From: Streptomyces sp. CHD11
Lineage (GTDB): Bacteria; Actinomycetota; Actinomycetes; Streptomycetales; Streptomycetaceae
DNA: 64,000 bases
NCBI RefSeq assembly: GCF_018638295.1
Contig: NZ_JABTTS010000026.1
Span: 93,264-157,263, forward strand
Direction of reading: 5' to 3'
Position numbers and translations under genes: made by a program. Each line of letters begins with the position of its first letter. Position 1 is the first letter of the stretch. The notes below the pieces were generated by a model. It was not told the DNA's origin and did no database searches. It worked only from the letters and a program-made list of their open reading frames with translations. Shown here piece by piece: positions 62,491-64,000 of the stretch.

Positions 62491-63102
62491 GATGCTCCCC
62501 CTTCTCGCACGGTGGCACACGATGCCCCGTGCCCGAGTTCCTTTTCCATCATGGCCATTCCTACCCGGGTCGAAAACCGTACGATCACGCCACTCGATCT
62601 TTTGTGCGGTCACGTCCGCCATCACACGGTCGCCGGGCCGCCCGGCGCGGCCCCTGGTCCGTGCGCCCCCCGTGCGGGGCATGCCGGACGGGACCGGTGG
62701 GGTGGCCTGCGACATCTGTCCGGGCCGTCGTCGAGTACGTCCGGGCGGGGAAGCCCGCGGCAGCCCGTCCTTTCCGGCCGGTGGCCGGGGTACGGCAGGG
62801 TACGGCCCGCTCCTCTGAGGGGCCCGAGACATGTCCGTACGGCCGGAAACAGTTCTTCCGGATCCCGCCGGGGCCGCGCGCGCCCCCGCGAGCTTCGGGA
62901 AGCACGGCCCGCGCATCGCTGCTTCGGCCGGTGACCACGACCGCCGTCGTGTGCCTCCGGTGACACCGGTGACGCGAGGGCAGGGCCGCCTGATTCCGGT
63001 CAAGTCGCCCCTATTCTGGAAAGGTTGAGGGTCGAGCACACGTGCGACGACCCACCCTCGGCCGCTCCGTCGGCCCCGATGACCGGACAACAGGGGGACC
63101 CT
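62491..63102. other. 612-bp gap without recognisable gene
   Basis: I see no coding region with a known family here on either strand. The part 62545-62620 is richer in A and T than its surroundings and may hold the promoter of the small peptide gene. The rest is GC-rich with short inverted repeats only. Confidence 0.6.
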
Positions 63103-64000
63103 GTGCGCCCTGACGCGGTGGTAACGCATTTCCTGTTCGCCTCGGCGCTCGTCCTGACCGTCGGCCATGCCGCCGGCTGGCTGGCCCGGCGCCTGCGACA
63201 GCCGTACATCGTCGGCCAGCTGGCCGCGGGCATAGCGCTCGGGCCCTCCCTGCTGGGCAGCGCGGCGCCGGACGTTCACGCCCTGTTGTTCCCGGAAGAG
63301 ATCGGCGCGTCCCTGCGGGGACTGGCCCAGTTCGCCCTGGTGGTGTTCCTGTTCGCGGTGGGGTACGAGCTGGACCTGAAGGTCCTCGGCTCCCGCGCGC
63401 GCACGGCGGTGGGCGTGGCGCTGACCGCCTTCCTCGTTCCGATGGCCGTCGGCAGCGGATGCGCGCTGCTGTTCCGGGAGCAGCTGGTCGCGCTGGACAT
63501 GCCCCGTCTCACCGCCGGAACCGTGGTGTTCGCCGGGGTCGCCCTGTCGATAACGGCGGTACCGGTACTGACGGCCATAGTGCGGGAGAACGGCCTGGCC
63601 GGCACCGTGCCGGGGGTGCTGGCGGTGTCCGCCGCCGGGCTGCTGGACGTGATCGGCTGGACGGTGCTGTCAGGCACCCTGCTGGAACATGGCGACGGGC
63701 AGGAACTTCCGTGGCAGTGGCGGGCGTTGCTCGCGGCCGGCTTTGTCGCACTGACGCTGGCGGCGGCCCGTCCGCTGCTGCGCCGACTGCTGTGGCGCAC
63801 CCGGATGGAACCCATGTTCCGGCTGTCGCTGCTGATCGGCTTCGCCTTCGTCACGGCGTCCGTGACGCAGTACCTGGGACTGCACGCGATCTGCGGTGCC
63901 CTGCTCGCCGGGGTGGTCTGCCCGCGGGAGAAGGGCGGCACACTCGATCCCGATCTGCTGCGGCCGCTGCAGGACATCAGCTCGCTGCTGCTGCCGTTCT
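63103..64000 (+). CDS. Cation/proton antiporter (Kef/NhaP type), partial
   Basis: The gene runs off the window after about 299 codons. The N terminus has consecutive hydrophobic spans, with RQPYIVGQLAAGIALGPSLLG, the typical start of CPA2 sodium/potassium-proton exchangers, then ALVVFLFAVGYELDLKVL and GLLDVIGWTVL. GTG at 63103 is used as the start (GGGGGA lies 5 bases before); an ATG at 63079 is an alternative. It exchanges Na+ or K+ for H+; which ion is not clear from the part seen. Confidence 0.88.
   Translation, partial: MRPDAVVTHFLFASALVLTVGHAAGWLARRLRQPYIVGQLAAGIALGPSLLGSAAPDVHALLFPEEIGASLRGLAQFALVVFLFAVGYELDLKVLGSRARTAVGVALTAFLVPMAVGSGCALLFREQLVALDMPRLTAGTVVFAGVALSITAVPVLTAIVRENGLAGTVPGVLAVSAAGLLDVIGWTVLSGTLLEHGDGQELPWQWRALLAAGFVALTLAAARPLLRRLLWRTRMEPMFRLSLLIGFAFVTASVTQYLGLHAICGALLAGVVCPREKGGTLDPDLLRPLQDISSLLLPF

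Overview
The window is very GC-rich (codon third positions almost all G or C) and carries families typical of Streptomyces or a close actinomycete: a PaaX regulator, a PucR/CdaR-type regulator, DUF5999- and DUF6299-like proteins, an RsbW-like kinase and large NRPS genes. I read it as Streptomyces chromosome. All calls come from reading the sequence; no database search was run.

Layout. (1) 1-32214: most of a lipopeptide-type NRPS gene cluster, cut by the left edge. It holds a fatty acyl-AMP ligase (FAAL), a free ACP with an acyl-CoA dehydrogenase, a lipo-initiation-type C-A-T NRPS, a two-module NRPS, and a third NRPS gene on the other strand whose adenylation code reads as asparagine. Tailoring and support genes are a 2-oxoglutarate amino-acid beta-hydroxylase, an SDR, a P450, a ferritin-like diiron protein, two type II thioesterases, a PPTase, two regulators, an MFS exporter and a KASIII-like/ACP/ligase trio. 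The promoter regions share a repeated bipartite motif, GTTGCC-N7-TGCCTGGC, pointed at the biosynthetic genes. A decayed ABC ATPase lies in one gap. (2) 32281-36659: a PadR/membrane-protein pair, then a cobalamin riboswitch followed by cbiMNQO cobalt uptake. (3) 36680-48477: a secreted SGNH esterase; a 1675-aa AAA ATPase next to a flotillin-like SPFH protein, divergent from a PucR-type regulator with a perfect 19-bp hairpin between them; and small hypothetical genes. (4) 48495-57209: a 2-aminobenzoyl-CoA (anthranilate) catabolic island with CoA ligase, monooxygenase/reductase fusion, hydratase, dehydrogenase, RidA, hydrolase and PaaX, plus two matching TGAC-N4-GTCAC operator candidates. (5) 57517-60285: an anti-sigma-type kinase and arginine deiminase/ornithine carbamoyltransferase. 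(6) 60360-62490: an HExxH putative peptide beta-hydroxylase with an FxsA-like small peptide and no radical SAM enzyme. (7) From 63103: the start of a cation/proton antiporter.

How the cluster could work (inference): the FAAL loads a fatty acid on the ACP, the acyl-CoA dehydrogenase desaturates it, and the C domain of the 8092 gene joins it to the first, probably aliphatic, residue. The two-module protein adds two more residues, and the asparagine module acts in the part of the line that runs out of the window. No thioesterase domain or MbtH protein is present here, so product release and possibly more modules lie to the left.
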